The position numbers and the translations under genes are program-made. A DNA stretch of 14,052 nt from assembly GCA_964577835.1 (NCBI GenBank), contig CAZOBN010000083.1, positions 1 to 14,052 on the forward strand. Direction: 5' to 3'. Each line of letters opens with the position of its first letter. The stretch's first letter is position 1. This document shows positions 13,861-14,052 of the stretch, one piece after another. The DNA comes from CAVVYA01 sp964577835. GTDB lineage: Bacteria > Pseudomonadota > Alphaproteobacteria > SMXQ01. The notes under the pieces are model-generated. The model was not told the origin of the DNA, did no database searches, and saw only the letters and a program-made list of their open reading frames with translations.

Positions 13861-14052
13861 ATGGCGCATATTCAGCACTTGGCGATCCGGACGCAGGACC
13901 CAGAAAAACTCGCGCGCTACTACGAGGAGGTGTTCGGCTGGAGCCGTATTCGCACCGGCGGTGGCGGCGGCGTTCACCTGTCGGATGGCCACATCAATAT
14001 CGCGATCCTGAACACCTACGGCGAGGCGAGCGGGTTTCACCATATCGGCGTC
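13861..14052 (+). CDS. VOC-superfamily protein, N-terminal part (partial)
   Basis: The first 64 residues of a vicinal oxygen chelate (glyoxalase/dioxygenase-fold) protein, cut by the window edge. It opens MAHIQHLAIRTQDPEKLARY with H6 in the usual metal-ligand place on strand one, then a helix (YYEEVFGW). Strands VHLSDGHINIAIL follow, and HHIGV begins the next module, where the second His would bind metal. The VOC fold covers lyases, dioxygenases and resistance proteins, so the reaction is open. A ribosome site AGAGG (13851-13855) supports ATG 13861. An in-frame ATG at 13846 would add five residues. It follows the binding-protein gene by 49 bp on the same strand, so the two may form a catabolic unit. 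Confidence 0.85.
   Translation, partial: MAHIQHLAIRTQDPEKLARYYEEVFGWSRIRTGGGGGVHLSDGHINIAILNTYGEASGFHHIGV

Noticed and set aside
1..14052. CRISPR array, prophage, transposon, tRNA or rRNA
   Set aside because: No regular repeats, integrase, transposase, terminal repeats or RNA-gene sequences were seen on either strand.

Overview
The window is a GC-rich chromosomal stretch from an alphaproteobacterium, probably of the Rhodospirillales/Reyranella type. This rests on gene content and style: argD-argF-hslO in a row, apaG behind metZ, a SAM-II riboswitch, an alphaproteobacterial-type RecX and a TctC/Bug binding protein. No rRNA or marker gene is present, so the genus is open. A run of ten Ns at 4135-4144 shows that this is a scaffolded draft assembly. 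No mobile element, CRISPR array, tRNA, rRNA, phage gene or defence island is visible. It reads as ordinary housekeeping chromosome, and I found no wholly new system. The best regulatory element is a SAM-II riboswitch with a readable transcription-termination platform in front of metZ.

Layout. Positions 1-243 are the tail of an Atm1-like ABC exporter (+). Then comes a large MscS-type mechanosensitive channel (325-2640, +), whose stop codon overlaps that of the convergent recX (2637-3299, -). Divergent from recX is an ABC-2 type permease (3453-4336, +) that contains the N gap. The arginine genes argD (4470-5642) and argF (5645-6625) follow with 2 bp between them, then hslO/Hsp33 (6687-7640) and an uncharacterised lipoprotein (7704-8315), all on +. 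The minus strand then carries, in transcription order, metZ (12388-11183), apaG (11040-10648), folE (10594-9950) and trkH (9807-8350). trkH converges on the lipoprotein gene. On the right a TctC/Bug solute-binding protein (12735-13811, +) diverges from metZ and is followed by the start of a VOC-fold protein (13861 to the window edge).

How the genes work together. ArgD and ArgF are consecutive-pathway enzymes of arginine synthesis, translationally coupled behind a good promoter (TTGACA-N17-GATACT) with an inverted repeat at the predicted start of transcription. Hsp33 lies in the same direction downstream. MetZ makes homocysteine by direct sulfhydrylation. Its mRNA leader carries promoter, SAM-II aptamer, a candidate antiterminator and an intrinsic terminator in order, so high SAM should switch metZ off. 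apaG has its own promoter-like sequence and probably leads apaG-folE, possibly including trkH. Promoter, operator and hairpin calls are pattern matches by eye and are weaker than the gene calls.
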